Source: Bacillota bacterium
GTDB taxonomy: Bacteria; Bacillota; Clostridia; Lachnospirales; Lachnospiraceae
Assembly: GCA_023387635.1 (NCBI GenBank)
Contig: JAEWHU010000081.1
Coordinates: 1-22,313 of the forward strand
DNA: 22,313 bases
Direction of reading: 5' to 3'
Position numbers and translations under genes: made by a program. Under the pieces are notes generated by a model, which searched no databases, had not been told where the DNA came from, and saw only the letters and a list, made by a program, of their open reading frames with translations. Below, piece by piece: positions 8,858 through 18,200 of this stretch (position 1 is its first letter; the number at the start of each line of letters is the position of its first letter).

Positions 8858-9952
8858 CTATTTTGCAGCCTCTGTAGGTGTAGGTGTAGCAGTTGTCGTT
8901 GGTGCAGTTGCGGTAGTAACGTTACCTAATACAATAGGTTCCCATACTTTTTCATTAACAGTAACTGTATAATCTTCTTTAATTTTATTATAGGCTTCAT
9001 CGAATCCTTCTTGTTCGGCAGTACTTATAGCTTTTTCTACAGCTGCTTCATATTTAGTAGTAGCTTCGTTGTCAACCATTTTAATAATATAATAACCGTA
9101 TTCAGTTTCTACAATAGAATCAGTATATTCACCATTAGCTAATTTCATAGCAGCATCTTGGTATTCTTGTTCTACATTTGTATCACCTTTAATAAAGGAA
9201 AGACTATCTGTTTCAATAGTTTCATCCTCTTTAACAATTGATGCGAAATCTTCACCAGCTTTTACTTTATCTAAAGCTTTAGTTAAAGTTTCTTTTGCCG
9301 CAGCTTTTTCATCGTCACTTAATTCTACCACTTGTTTATTTGCATCGTAACTTTTGGTAGGAACAAATAAAAATTCAGTACTATATTCTTTATAATCAGA
9401 TTTTTTTACAGTAGCTGTAATTTCTTCTTCATTAAGATTTAAATCTTCTATCATTTTATTATAGTATTTTTCACCTAAGATTAATTTTTCTTGAACTTTT
9501 GTTAAAATAGCTTTACTAAATCCAGTTGCTTTAATTTGTTCAGTTGATATACTTGTCATAATAGTATCAGCATTTGTTTCAGCTTCTTTTTTTTCTTCAT
9601 CCGTTAATGCATAGCCAGCATCAACAGCTTTATTATATAGGATTTCATACATAACCACAGTATCAATTAAGTATTGTTTTGTTTGTTCACGCATGGTAAT
9701 GCCTTCAGTGAATTCAGAATCCCAATAACTCATATTATAATATTGTTGGTACATTTGCTCATAATAGTTACCTTCTGATTCAACAGCATAAATATAATAC
9801 ATCATTTCATCAAGGTAAACTTTTTTATCTCCCACTGTTACTACTAAAGAGCTAGCTGGATTTGCTTTTTTACTACATCCTGTTGTAAAGACCAATCCTA
9901 GGGCTAGTACACCTATTAGTAGAAAGGACATTACGCGTTTTGATTTCTTCAT
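8858..9952 (-). CDS. PrsA-like foldase lipoprotein (parvulin-type peptidyl-prolyl isomerase)
   Basis: An extracytoplasmic folding factor for secreted proteins. The N-terminus is basic, then hydrophobic, ending in the lipobox TTGC with Cys26 as the likely lipid anchor. Residues 35-180 form a helical SurA/PrsA-like chaperone region with MREQTKQYLIDTVVMYEILY. A PpiC/parvulin-like domain follows at about 186-294, with EDFASIVKE and LANGEYTDSIVETEYGYYII. The C-terminus is a Thr/Pro-rich tail. The length of 364 residues is somewhat longer than classical PrsA. GGAGGA is well placed before the ATG, and a good promoter lies upstream on the same strand. It is divergent from the alpha-galactosidase gene. 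It may help fold the lipoproteins or hydrolases exported by this organism, but nothing ties it specifically to this locus. Confidence 0.85.
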   Translation of the reverse strand: MKKSKRVMSFLLIGVLALGLVFTTGCSKKANPASSLVVTVGDKKVYLDEMMYYIYAVESEGNYYEQMYQQYYNMSYWDSEFTEGITMREQTKQYLIDTVVMYEILYNKAVDAGYALTDEEKKEAETNADTIMTSISTEQIKATGFSKAILTKVQEKLILGEKYYNKMIEDLNLNEEEITATVKKSDYKEYSTEFLFVPTKSYDANKQVVELSDDEKAAAKETLTKALDKVKAGEDFASIVKEDETIETDSLSFIKGDTNVEQEYQDAAMKLANGEYTDSIVETEYGYYIIKMVDNEATTKYEAAVEKAISTAEQEGFDEAYNKIKEDYTVTVNEKVWEPIVLGNVTTATAPTTTATPTPTEAAK

Positions 9953-10016
9953 CTACTTCCTCCATTTAATTATATTCCTCGTGTAAAACATACAATTTAT
10001 GAGTACACATACATTT

Positions 10017-10044
10017 ATTTTAGTCTTTTTTTAAAATAAGTCAA
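10017..10044 (-). promoter_or_regulatory. Sigma-A-like promoter for the foldase gene
   Basis: On the minus strand TTGACT (10039-10044) and TAAAAT (10017-10022) are separated by 16 bp. A leader of about 55 bases would precede the ATG at 9952. The rest of the divergent gap (9953-10297) is AT-rich. It also holds a lone TATAAT at 10141-10146 without a partner -35. Confidence 0.6.
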
Positions 10045-10173
10045 TAACAATCCTAAAGTTCACAAAATATACTTATTTTTTATCATAAAATTAAGCTAAT
10101 GTAATGAAGGTAAAATGGAATCTGTCTTAATGTGTACGGATATAATTTAACAATAAGTGGAGATAAAAACACA

Positions 10174-10202
10174 TTGAGTTATCATCCTATCTATTGTAAA
10201 AT
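10174..10202 (+). promoter_or_regulatory. Sigma-A-like promoter for the alpha-galactosidase gene
   Basis: TTGAGT (10174-10179) and TAAAAT (10197-10202) are 17 bp apart, with initiation expected near 10209 and a leader of about 90 bases. I could not recognise a catabolite-repression (cre) site near it. Confidence 0.5.
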
Positions 10203-10297
10203 ATTTGTAAATAATTACAGTAAAATATTAGCATTATGGGAAATTTGATAGTGTAAATTTATGTTTATCATGAAACTATGAAAGGTTAGGGGAAGAA

Positions 10298-12490
10298 ATG
10301 AGTATTATATTTGATAAGTCACAAAAAAGCTTTATATTACAGGGAAAAGATACAACATATATCATTAAAATAATGAAGGACAAGTATTTATCCCATATAT
10401 ACTGGGGAGAGCGTATTGATAATCCAGTTGTTGATGCAATGATTAATACATCTAGTAGACCATCCTTTCACGGAAATAGTGATAATGACCAGTCGCTCTT
10501 ACTAGATGTATTACCAATGGAGTATCCATCCTATGGCAATACAGACCTTCGCAATCCTGCTTATCAGTTTCAATTAGAAAATGGAAGTAGAATAACGGAT
10601 TTATCCTATGATTCTCATGAAATAGTGATTGGAAAACCTAGTTTAGCGGGTCTTCCTCACGTATATGATAACAATAATAATACTGAAACATTAAATATAA
10701 ATCTAGTGGATTCATTAATAGGTTTAAAAGTGGTGTTATCATATACTGTATTCTCTAATTATAATGTAATTACACGATCAGTAAAATTTTATAATGAAGG
10801 TAAGACATCAATTAAATTACTAAAAGCCTTAAGTATGAATGTTGATTTTAATCATTTTGATTATGATTTGATGACTTTATCAGGTAGTTGGGTTAGAGAA
10901 AGACATATTGTTAGAAGACCTTTAGTACATGGAATGCAATCAATTGAAAGTAGACGTGGTGCCAGTGGACATTCTGAAAACCCATTTATGGCATTACTTA
11001 GTAAGAATGCTACAGAATCAAGTGGAGAAGTTTATGGATTTAATCTAGTTTATAGTGGTAACTTTATAGCTAGCACAGAGGTGGATCAATATAATACTAC
11101 TAGGGTAAGTATGGGTATCAATTCATTTGATTTTGAATGGTTATTAGAACCTGATGAAACCTTTCAAACACCAGAAGTAGTAATGGTATACTCTTCTCGT
11201 GGAATTGGCCATATGTCTAGAACATATCATAACTTGTACAATAACCATCTAGTAAGAGGAAAATATAAAAACGAGGAAAGACCAGTACTTATTAATAACT
11301 GGGAAGCTACCTACTTTGACTTTGATGAGGATAAATTAGATAATTTGGCAAAGGAAGCCTCTTTACTTGGTGTAGAATTATTAGTATTAGATGACGGTTG
11401 GTTTGGCAAGAGAAATTCAGACAATTGCAGTTTAGGGGATTGGTTTGTGAATAAAGAGAAGTTACCAGGCGGATTAAATGCACTAGTGGAAAAGGTAAAT
11501 TCTTATGGTATAGGCTTTGGTTTATGGTTTGAACCTGAGATGGTTTCTCCAGATAGTGACTTGTATAGAGAACACCCTGATTGGTGTATTCATGTTCCGA
11601 ATAGACATAGAAGTCTTGGAAGAAATCAATCCATATTAGATTATTCAAGGGCTGATGTTAGGGAGTACATAATAGAAACTTTAAGCAATGTTTTATCAAG
11701 CGCTAAAATCACTTATGTAAAATGGGATATGAATCGTAATATGTCAGAGATTGGTTCAAAAATGTTACCAGCAAATCGCCAAAAAGAAACAGCGCATAGA
11801 TATATATTAGGTGTATACGAAGTAATGGGGACGATTACAAGTAGATTTCCTAATATTCTTTTTGAAAGTTGTTCTGGTGGTGGTGGAAGATTTGATCCAG
11901 GTATTTTATATTACATGCCACAAAATTGGACCAGCGATGATACGGATGGAGTAGAAAGACTTAAAATACAATATGGAACAAGTATTGTATATCCTACGAG
12001 TGCAATGACTGCTCACGTTTCCGCATCTCCAAATCATCAAACAGGAAGAAGTACTCCATTAAGTTTTCGTGGTGATGTAGCTATGGCGGGGAACCTAGGA
12101 TATGAACTTGATATTACTAATATGAGTAAAGAAGAAAAGCAAGATATGAAAAGACAGATTGAATTATATAAAGATATGCGTAGATTAATTCAATATGGAG
12201 ATTTTTATCGCTTACTAAGTCCATTTGAAGGAGAAGTTACAGCATGGATGTATGTTTCAAAAGATAAAGCAGAAGCATCTGTATTCGCATATAAGGTATT
12301 AAATACTCCAAATGATGGTTTGTTTCGTTTCAAGTTAGATGGTTTGAATCCTGATTACCTATATTATATGGATGGTACAGACCAAGGCATCAGCGGGAAA
12401 CAATTAATGAACTTCGGTCTTAATATGCCACTTGAACTTGGCCATGGAGATTTTAGAAGCAAATTATTTCGTTTTAGAGCAATTAAGTAA
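10298..12490 (+). CDS. Alpha-galactosidase, glycoside hydrolase family 36
   Basis: This enzyme hydrolyses terminal alpha-1,6-linked galactose from melibiose, raffinose-type sugars or galactomannan oligosaccharides. The 730 residues match the full-length AgaA/RafA-type enzymes. An N-terminal beta-sandwich spans about 1-320, a catalytic TIM barrel about 325-640, and a C-terminal beta domain follows. Visible motifs are NNWEATYF and LVLDDGWFG (Asp365/Asp366 at the substrate site), GLWFEPEMVSP, YVKWDMNR with Asp477 as the probable nucleophile, and ESCSGGGGRFDPG followed by NWTSDDTD with Asp547 as the probable acid/base. These positions are one less than those I recall for the Geobacillus enzyme. 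There is no signal peptide, so it acts in the cytosol on imported sugar, consistent with the importer upstream. AGGGGAAG precedes the ATG. No terminator is obvious after it, so the small gene at 12549 may be cotranscribed. Confidence 0.96.
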   Translation: MSIIFDKSQKSFILQGKDTTYIIKIMKDKYLSHIYWGERIDNPVVDAMINTSSRPSFHGNSDNDQSLLLDVLPMEYPSYGNTDLRNPAYQFQLENGSRITDLSYDSHEIVIGKPSLAGLPHVYDNNNNTETLNINLVDSLIGLKVVLSYTVFSNYNVITRSVKFYNEGKTSIKLLKALSMNVDFNHFDYDLMTLSGSWVRERHIVRRPLVHGMQSIESRRGASGHSENPFMALLSKNATESSGEVYGFNLVYSGNFIASTEVDQYNTTRVSMGINSFDFEWLLEPDETFQTPEVVMVYSSRGIGHMSRTYHNLYNNHLVRGKYKNEERPVLINNWEATYFDFDEDKLDNLAKEASLLGVELLVLDDGWFGKRNSDNCSLGDWFVNKEKLPGGLNALVEKVNSYGIGFGLWFEPEMVSPDSDLYREHPDWCIHVPNRHRSLGRNQSILDYSRADVREYIIETLSNVLSSAKITYVKWDMNRNMSEIGSKMLPANRQKETAHRYILGVYEVMGTITSRFPNILFESCSGGGGRFDPGILYYMPQNWTSDDTDGVERLKIQYGTSIVYPTSAMTAHVSASPNHQTGRSTPLSFRGDVAMAGNLGYELDITNMSKEEKQDMKRQIELYKDMRRLIQYGDFYRLLSPFEGEVTAWMYVSKDKAEASVFAYKVLNTPNDGLFRFKLDGLNPDYLYYMDGTDQGISGKQLMNFGLNMPLELGHGDFRSKLFRFRAIK

Positions 12491-12548
12491 CATAACTTTA
12501 TCCATTTTTGGAATAATAGTAACAAAGAACTGAAAGGTAGGATTTTAT

Positions 12549-12764
12549 ATGATTAATATTAATAAGGTTACCACAGGAACAAAAGTTACATCGACAGATT
12601 CCATAAGTGAAGAAAATAGGGTAAAAACTATTGATAACAGAGTTACTGTTAATACAGATTCAGGTACAATAATAAGGCCTAATATTCCTTCATCAGGAAT
12701 TAATCCAGACAACGGCGCCTTCTTTGAAGAAAGAAGTAATCCACTTAGTAGTAAAGGAAATTAG
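12549..12764 (+). CDS. Hypothetical 71-residue hydrophilic protein
   Basis: A short frame with the ribosome site AAGGTAGG about nine bases before its ATG, 58 bp after the alpha-galactosidase stop. The product is rich in Asn, Thr, Ser and Ile, has no cysteine, no membrane segment and no recognised motif, and ends in a Ser/Gly/Asn-rich tail. The composition suggests an unstructured polypeptide. I do not recognise it. Reality is supported by the ribosome site and by absence of another gene in the gap. It could be cotranscribed with the alpha-galactosidase gene or be a chance frame. Confidence 0.5.
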   Translation: MININKVTTGTKVTSTDSISEENRVKTIDNRVTVNTDSGTIIRPNIPSSGINPDNGAFFEERSNPLSSKGN

Positions 12765-12830
12765 ATTTATTGATATGATGAATTGGTTAGATAATTTAAA
12801 TAATTCATTGTTAGCATAAATTAAAAAAAA

Positions 12831-12866
12831 TAGAACAATTAGCCCATTACTGGACTAATTGTTCTA
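12831..12866 (-). terminator. Terminator of the LysR operon, stem overlapping the gene's last codons
   Basis: TAGAACAATTAG (12831-12842) and CTAATTGTTCTA (12855-12866) form a perfect 12-bp stem. On the minus strand it is followed by eight T residues (12823-12830), giving a classical intrinsic terminator. The upstream arm encodes the last codons of the LysR gene, and the stop codon (12847-12849) is in the loop. On the plus strand there is no T-run. Confidence 0.88.
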
Positions 12867-13725
12867 TAAAATATCTGGTTGCAGAAGATAGTGGTATAGT
12901 ATCATTATAAGCTGCAACTAATTTTCTTGAAGGAAGTTCTTCCACTGTTTTTATTATTTTAAGATCTGTTGTTTTACTAATACAAAAATCTGGGATAAAG
13001 GCAATTCCTAGCCCTATTTTAGCTAAATCAATTAATAAATCATTACTGTTTAATTCAATAGCTGGTACTAAATCAAGGGAGTTTTGAAGAAAAATTGTGT
13101 GTAAAAAATCGCTAGTAGTTGAATTTTTGGTAAGCATTAATATAGGATTCTTTAGTAATTCTTCAAATGTAATCACTTCTTTATCCAGTGGGAAAAAATC
13201 AGGATTGCATATAAAAACATCCTTAAAATCTAAGATGGGCTCAATATGCATGCTATTTATTAAAGCTGAGTTGGGGGAGTTGGTTACAATAATATCAACT
13301 TCATTATTCTCCAACATTTTAGCGCATTGATAAGAGGTACCGTTCGTAACTTTAATATGTATCTCTGGATATTTTCTATGAAAATCTTGAAGAAAAGGTA
13401 CAAGAAAGTATCTACAAATGGTATCACTCGCCCCAAGACGTAATTGGCTTTCTCCTAGAGCAACTGCTTCGAGTATCTGATTTTCGCCACGACTAATTAA
13501 GTTTATTGCAGGTTCGATATGCTTAAAAAGAATTTCTCCTTCTTTCGTCAAAGACACCTTTTTTGTACTCCTTATGAATAAAACTTGATTCAGATTAGTT
13601 TCAAGAACCTTAATTGATTGACTCACAGCAGATTGTGAAATAAAAAGTGATGCAGCAGCTTCCGAAAAACTTAGGGATTTTGCAACGTAGTAAAAAACTT
13701 TATAAAGTTCATAATTAATATCCAA
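12847..13725 (-). CDS. LysR-family transcriptional regulator
   Basis: A DNA-binding regulator of 292 residues, the normal length. The N-terminal winged helix-turn-helix is clear: YKVFYYVAKSLSFSEAAASL, then FISQSAVSQSIKVLE, then LFIRSTKKVSLTKEGEIL (about residues 7-70). An effector-binding domain follows, with LRLGASDTICRYFLVPFLQDF at about residue 95 and the GLGIAFIPD motif near residue 240. The start is a TTG at 13723-13725; AGGAGGG lies five bases upstream, and no nearby ATG fits as well. It is the last gene of a three-gene minus-strand cluster, 37 bp after the VOC gene. It probably regulates this cluster, perhaps through the inverted repeat at 15054-15076. The effector is unknown. Confidence 0.92.
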   Translation of the reverse strand: MDINYELYKVFYYVAKSLSFSEAAASLFISQSAVSQSIKVLETNLNQVLFIRSTKKVSLTKEGEILFKHIEPAINLISRGENQILEAVALGESQLRLGASDTICRYFLVPFLQDFHRKYPEIHIKVTNGTSYQCAKMLENNEVDIIVTNSPNSALINSMHIEPILDFKDVFICNPDFFPLDKEVITFEELLKNPILMLTKNSTTSDFLHTIFLQNSLDLVPAIELNSNDLLIDLAKIGLGIAFIPDFCISKTTDLKIIKTVEELPSRKLVAAYNDTIPLSSATRYFIEQLVQ

Positions 13726-13762
13726 GGCGCCCTCCTATTAGTACATAATATAACTTAATAAT

Positions 13763-14131
13763 TTATTTTGCTGGTAAAATTTCTAACCAATACCCATCTG
13801 GATCACTTATAAAATAAATGCCCATTTCAGGATTTTCATAACATACGCAATTCATTTCTTTATGTTTCTTAAGGGCACCTTCATAATCTTCCGTAACAAA
13901 AGCTAAGTGGAATTCATTATCCCCTAAGTTATATGGTCTATCCCATTCTTTTAACCAAGTTAATTCAAGCAAATGATTACTACTATTATCTCCTAAGTAA
14001 ACAATGATAAAGTTACCATGCTCTGGTGCAATTCTACGTACTTCTTTTAAGCCAAGAGCTTCTTCATAGAATTTAAGTGATGCCTCCAAGTTTAAAACAT
14101 TAATATTATTGTGTACAAATCTAAAATTCAT
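13763..14131 (-). CDS. Glyoxalase I-like VOC-family metalloenzyme
   Basis: A 122-residue vicinal-oxygen-chelate protein resembling bacterial lactoylglutathione lyase (GloA), which detoxifies methylglyoxal. All four expected metal ligands can be placed: His7, Glu56 in HLLELTW, His75 in FHLAFV, and Glu117 in DGYWLEI. The two beta-alpha-beta-beta-beta modules and the SDPDGYWLEI ending are typical, and the short length matches the Ni-type bacterial enzymes. GGAAAGGA precedes the ATG. It follows the metallo-hydrolase gene on the same strand after about 125 bp and precedes the LysR gene. Clostridia generally lack glutathione, so the true thiol cofactor or substrate is open; another VOC activity such as thiol transfer remains possible. 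Confidence 0.82.
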   Translation of the reverse strand: MNFRFVHNNINVLNLEASLKFYEEALGLKEVRRIAPEHGNFIIVYLGDNSSNHLLELTWLKEWDRPYNLGDNEFHLAFVTEDYEGALKKHKEMNCVCYENPEMGIYFISDPDGYWLEILPAK

Positions 14132-14255
14132 AATAATCCTTTCCGCGTGTTTTTTCTGATACCATTGAATTAACCTGTTTCACAACAAGAACTATATCAC
14201 CTAATAATAGTTTATGGCATTTTATATCACGCATTAAAATTAATTGTTTATATTT

Positions 14256-15023
14256 TTATATTATAAATTCTTGTTGTTCTTTTATAACAGAAATTATTTT
14301 TGAAGCGTAATTTTTTGAACGTTCTAGAGCTATAAGTTTAGGGATTGTATCGTATTTACCCCATAAGTGCATTGGGAAAACCACTTTTGTATCAGTTTCT
14401 CTCATGAAATGATCAAATCCCCACCAAAAACGTCCTTCTTGTCTTGGATCAAGTGGTACAAATGCAACATCAAATGACTTGCCCTTAATTCGTTCAATTT
14501 CCTTTTTAAATTTTGAAGTCATTTCAATATACTCTGCCTGTGTTTCACCTTCCCAGGACCACCAATTTAAGTCGCCTGCATGGTAGATTACTTTATCTTT
14601 ATACGTAACAATAAATGCAACTCCTAAATCAGTAGAATCTAGAGTATCTACTACAAGAGTATTATCATTTACTTCATCCATATTATTTGTTACAATAGTG
14701 GCAGTTAAAGAAGAAACAAAGTATTTGTGCTCATATTTATCCATATAGAATATTTGATTTTTTATGGAATCATAATTGCTAATGTTAGTATTAGCAATAG
14801 TTGATTCAATGTCTTTAGATAAAATATAAGTAACATGTTCATATTCATCACTTAACGAAAATATATCAGGATTAAAGTGATCATGATGGGAATGACTAGA
14901 GAATACGAAAAGTTGTTTTGATTTTGGAAAAGTAGGAATCGTACCCTTAAAGTAATCAAATAGTAGAACAATATCTTCTAGTTCTATAAGAAAAGCACTA
15001 TGATTGATGTAAGTAACTTTCAT
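14256..15023 (-). CDS. Metallo-beta-lactamase-fold hydrolase
   Basis: A 255-residue soluble protein of the MBL superfamily. The metal site motif HSHHDH (His44, His46, Asp48, His49) is intact, and further candidate ligands are His148/Asp151 in YHAGDLN and His219 in PMHLWG. The start MKVTYINHSAFLIE matches the first strands of UlaG/YtkL-like members. There is no signal peptide. AAGGAAGGTG precedes the ATG, and the gene is the first of the minus-strand cluster behind a candidate promoter. Next to a glyoxalase-like gene, a glyoxalase-II-like thioesterase role is tempting, but the sequence resembles the UlaG-like branch more than GloB and the substrate cannot be read from the sequence. Confidence 0.85.
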   Translation of the reverse strand: MKVTYINHSAFLIELEDIVLLFDYFKGTIPTFPKSKQLFVFSSHSHHDHFNPDIFSLSDEYEHVTYILSKDIESTIANTNISNYDSIKNQIFYMDKYEHKYFVSSLTATIVTNNMDEVNDNTLVVDTLDSTDLGVAFIVTYKDKVIYHAGDLNWWSWEGETQAEYIEMTSKFKKEIERIKGKSFDVAFVPLDPRQEGRFWWGFDHFMRETDTKVVFPMHLWGKYDTIPKLIALERSKNYASKIISVIKEQQEFII

Positions 15024-15053
15024 TTAATACACCTTCCTTTCGATTATATTAGA

Positions 15054-15076
15054 TTAAGTAAGAAATACTTACTTAA
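15054..15076. promoter_or_regulatory. Perfect 9-bp inverted repeat, candidate operator
   Basis: TTAAGTAAG (15054-15062) and CTTACTTAA (15068-15076) are perfect inverted repeats with a 5-bp spacer. The repeat touches the -10 box of the minus-strand promoter and covers the expected start point, an ideal place for a repressor. The cluster's own LysR protein is the obvious candidate binder, although a MarR/HxlR-type regulator would also recognise this kind of repeat. Confidence 0.6.
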
Positions 15077-15103
15077 TTATCTAACCATAAAAACCTAATT
15101 CAA
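15076..15103 (-). promoter_or_regulatory. Sigma-A-like promoter of the MBL-VOC-LysR cluster
   Basis: On the minus strand TTGAAT (15098-15103) and GATAAT (15076-15081) are separated by 16 bp, with initiation expected near 15070 inside the inverted repeat. Confidence 0.5.
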
Positions 15104-15219
15104 TAGTATATTTTTATTTTAACTCATTTTATACAATTTGTATAGATATATAATTATTAAATATTAGTGCTACTTATCAACAGTTTAACATTTATTAATT
15201 TAATTTATAAAGCATACTA

Positions 15220-15228
15220 TGATATAAT
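15220..15228 (+). promoter_or_regulatory. Extended -10 promoter for purL
   Basis: TGATATAAT is a perfect extended -10 (TGn TATAAT), 67 bases before the purL start; the -35 region is weak (TTTAAT-like). I see no sequence matching the conserved core of a purine riboswitch in the short leader. Confidence 0.5.
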
Positions 15229-15294
15229 TCATATAAGATAAAGGTATATTGATACAAGTCGGTACGTCAGAAATTAAAAGGAGTAGATATCATT

Positions 15295-18200
15295 ATGGCC
15301 AATGTAAGAAGAATATATGTAGAAAAAAAAGAACCATATAGAGTAAGAGCAAAAGAATTATTAGGAGAACTAAAAAGTTACTTAGATTTAGAACAAATAG
15401 ATAATGTTCGTATATTAATACGATATGATATAGAAAATATTATGGAAAGTACCTATAAGTTATCCCTTGGTACTGTATTTAGTGAACCACCAGTAGATAT
15501 ATTGTATGAAGAGAATATTAAAGTAAATGAGTCAGATAAAATATTTAGTGTTGAATATTTACCAGGGCAATTTGATCAAAGAGCGGATTCTGCAGAACAA
15601 TGTATAAAGCTTCTTAATGAAGAGGAAGAACCAATTATTCGTACAGCAACAACTTATATCATTGAGGGTAATATAAGCACAGAGGAATTAGATAAAATAA
15701 AAGCTTATTGTATCAATCCAGTAGATTCAAGAGAAAGTAGTGAAGTAAAACCACAAACTTTAAATATAAAATATGAAGAGCCAGAGGACGTAGCTATTCT
15801 TGAAGGATTTATTAATAAAGAAGATGAAGAATTAATAAATCTATATAATTCATTAAATCTTGCTATGACAGAACTTGATTTTTTACACATTCAAAAGTAT
15901 TTTAAAGAAGAAGAGAAAAGAGATCCTTCCATTACAGAAATTAGAGTATTAGATACTTATTGGTCAGACCATTGTAGACATACTACCTTTTTAACCGAAT
16001 TAAATAACATAGAAATTGAAGATGGTTTTTATAATGAGAAATTAAAGTTAAGTTATGAAGATTATATATCTAATCATAAAGAGCTTTATAAAGATAGAGA
16101 TGATAAATATGTGTCATTGATGGATATTGCTTTAATTGCTATGAAAAAGCTTAAAAAAGATGGTAAATTAGAGGATTTAGAGGAATCTGATGAGATAAAT
16201 GCATGTTCTATTGTTGTGCCAGTTACAATAGATGGAAAAGAAGAAGAATGGCTTGTATTCTTTAAGAATGAAACACATAATCATCCTACCGAAATAGAAC
16301 CTTTTGGTGGCGCTGCTACTTGTCTTGGGGGTGCAATTCGTGACCCTCTATCAGGTAGAGGATATGTATATCAAGCCATGAGAGTTACTGGTGCTGCAGA
16401 TCCAAGACTTCCAATTAAAGATACTATGAAGGGTAAATTACCACAAAGAAAGATAGTGACAAGTGCGGCTATGGGTTATAGCTCTTATGGTAACCAAATT
16501 GGACTTGCAACTGGTTTTGTAGATGAGATATATCATCCAAACTATGTAGCAAAAAGAATGGAAATTGGAGCAGTAATGGGTGCAGCTCCAAGAAAGAATG
16601 TAGTTAGATTGAATTCTGATCCAGGAGATATCATTATCTTACTTGGAGGTAGAACAGGAAGAGATGGCCTTGGCGGTGCTACAGGATCCTCAAAAGTTCA
16701 TACAACAGAATCTATTGAAAATTGTGGAGCGGAAGTTCAAAAAGGTAATCCACCAACAGAAAGAAAATTACAAAGACTTTTTAGACGAGCGGAAGTAAGT
16801 AAACTAATAAAAAAATGTAATGATTTTGGTGCTGGTGGAGTATCTGTAGCAATTGGTGAATTAGCAGATGGGCTTTTAATCGATTTAGATAAGGTATTAA
16901 AAAAATATGCTGGACTTGATGGGACTGAACTTGCTATTTCAGAATCTCAAGAAAGAATGGCGATAGTAGTTGATAAAAACGATGTTGATGCAATTTTAAA
17001 ATATTCAAAAGAAGAAAATTTAGAAGCGGTTATTGTAGCTAAAGTATTAGAAGAACCAAGGCTTATCATGAAGTGGAAAGATAAAGAAATAGTTAATATA
17101 AAAAGAGAGTTTTTAGATACCAATGGAGCGCATCAAGAGGCAAGTGCTTATATTAATGCTCCACAAGCCGAAAACAATTATTTCAAACAAGAAGAAATCA
17201 CTAAAGATGAAGTGAAAGCAGAATGGATTAAAACCCTTAAGGACCTAAATGTATGTTCTAAAAAAGGATTAATTGAAATGTTTGATAGTTCAATAGGTGC
17301 AGCAACGGTATTAATGCCTTTTGGAGGCAAAAATCAATTAACGCCGATTCAAACAATGACATGTAAATTGCCAGTGTTACAAGGAGAATGTGATACAGTA
17401 ACTATGATGAGTTATGGATTTGATCCTTACCTTTCTAGTTGGAGTCCGTATCACGGGGCAATTTACGCAGTAATATCCTCGGTCTCTAAGATAGTGGCAA
17501 CAGGTGGTGATTACAAAAAGATTCGTTTTACTTTCCAAGAATATTTTAAACGTCTTGGTAATGATAAAAAGCGTTGGGGAGAACCACTAGCTGCCTTACT
17601 TGGAGCATATGAAGCACAAATGAAATTAGGACTTCCATCCATTGGCGGAAAAGATAGTATGTCCGGATCCTTCCATGATATTGATGTTCCTCCTACTTTA
17701 GTATCATTTGCAGTAAATACAGGAAGTTCTTCTAATGTAGTTACACCTGAGTTGAAGGGTGTGAATAATAAACTTGTACTATTTACAATAAATTATGATG
17801 AATATGATTTACCTGAATTCCAGTCACTTATGAATTTATATGCAAAGTTCTATGAATTCGTTAAAAGTGGTAAAATCATATCTTCCTATGCCATTGATAA
17901 AAAGGGCTTAGTAGAAGCTATCAGTAAGATGGCATTTGGTAACGGACTAGGTGTAGAGCTAAATAGTGATATAGAAAGCAATGAACTCTTTGCTCCAAGA
18001 TATGGTGCTATTATTGCTGAAATGAAGGAAGAAGATATAAACAGTCTTGTTAATTCTTCCCTACAATACCAAATAGTTGGAACGATAATAAGCGAATCCG
18101 TATTTAAGTATGGCGACATTACAGTGGATGTAAAAGAGGCATTAAGTGCATGGGAATCAACCTTAGAGTCAGTATTTCCAACGAAGAAGAATGTCAAAGA

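Noticed and set aside
10141..10146. Alternative TATAAT promoter for the alpha-galactosidase gene
   Set aside because: No -35 hexamer at 16-18 bp and no TGn extension; the pair at 10174-10202 is better spaced.
11307..11648. 113-codon minus-strand open frame inside the alpha-galactosidase gene
   Set aside because: It is antisense to conserved catalytic-barrel motifs, has no recognisable domain, and the plus-strand gene is certain.
15229..15294. Purine riboswitch in the purL leader
   Set aside because: The leader is only about 60 bases and I see no three-way-junction core or terminator/antiterminator pair.
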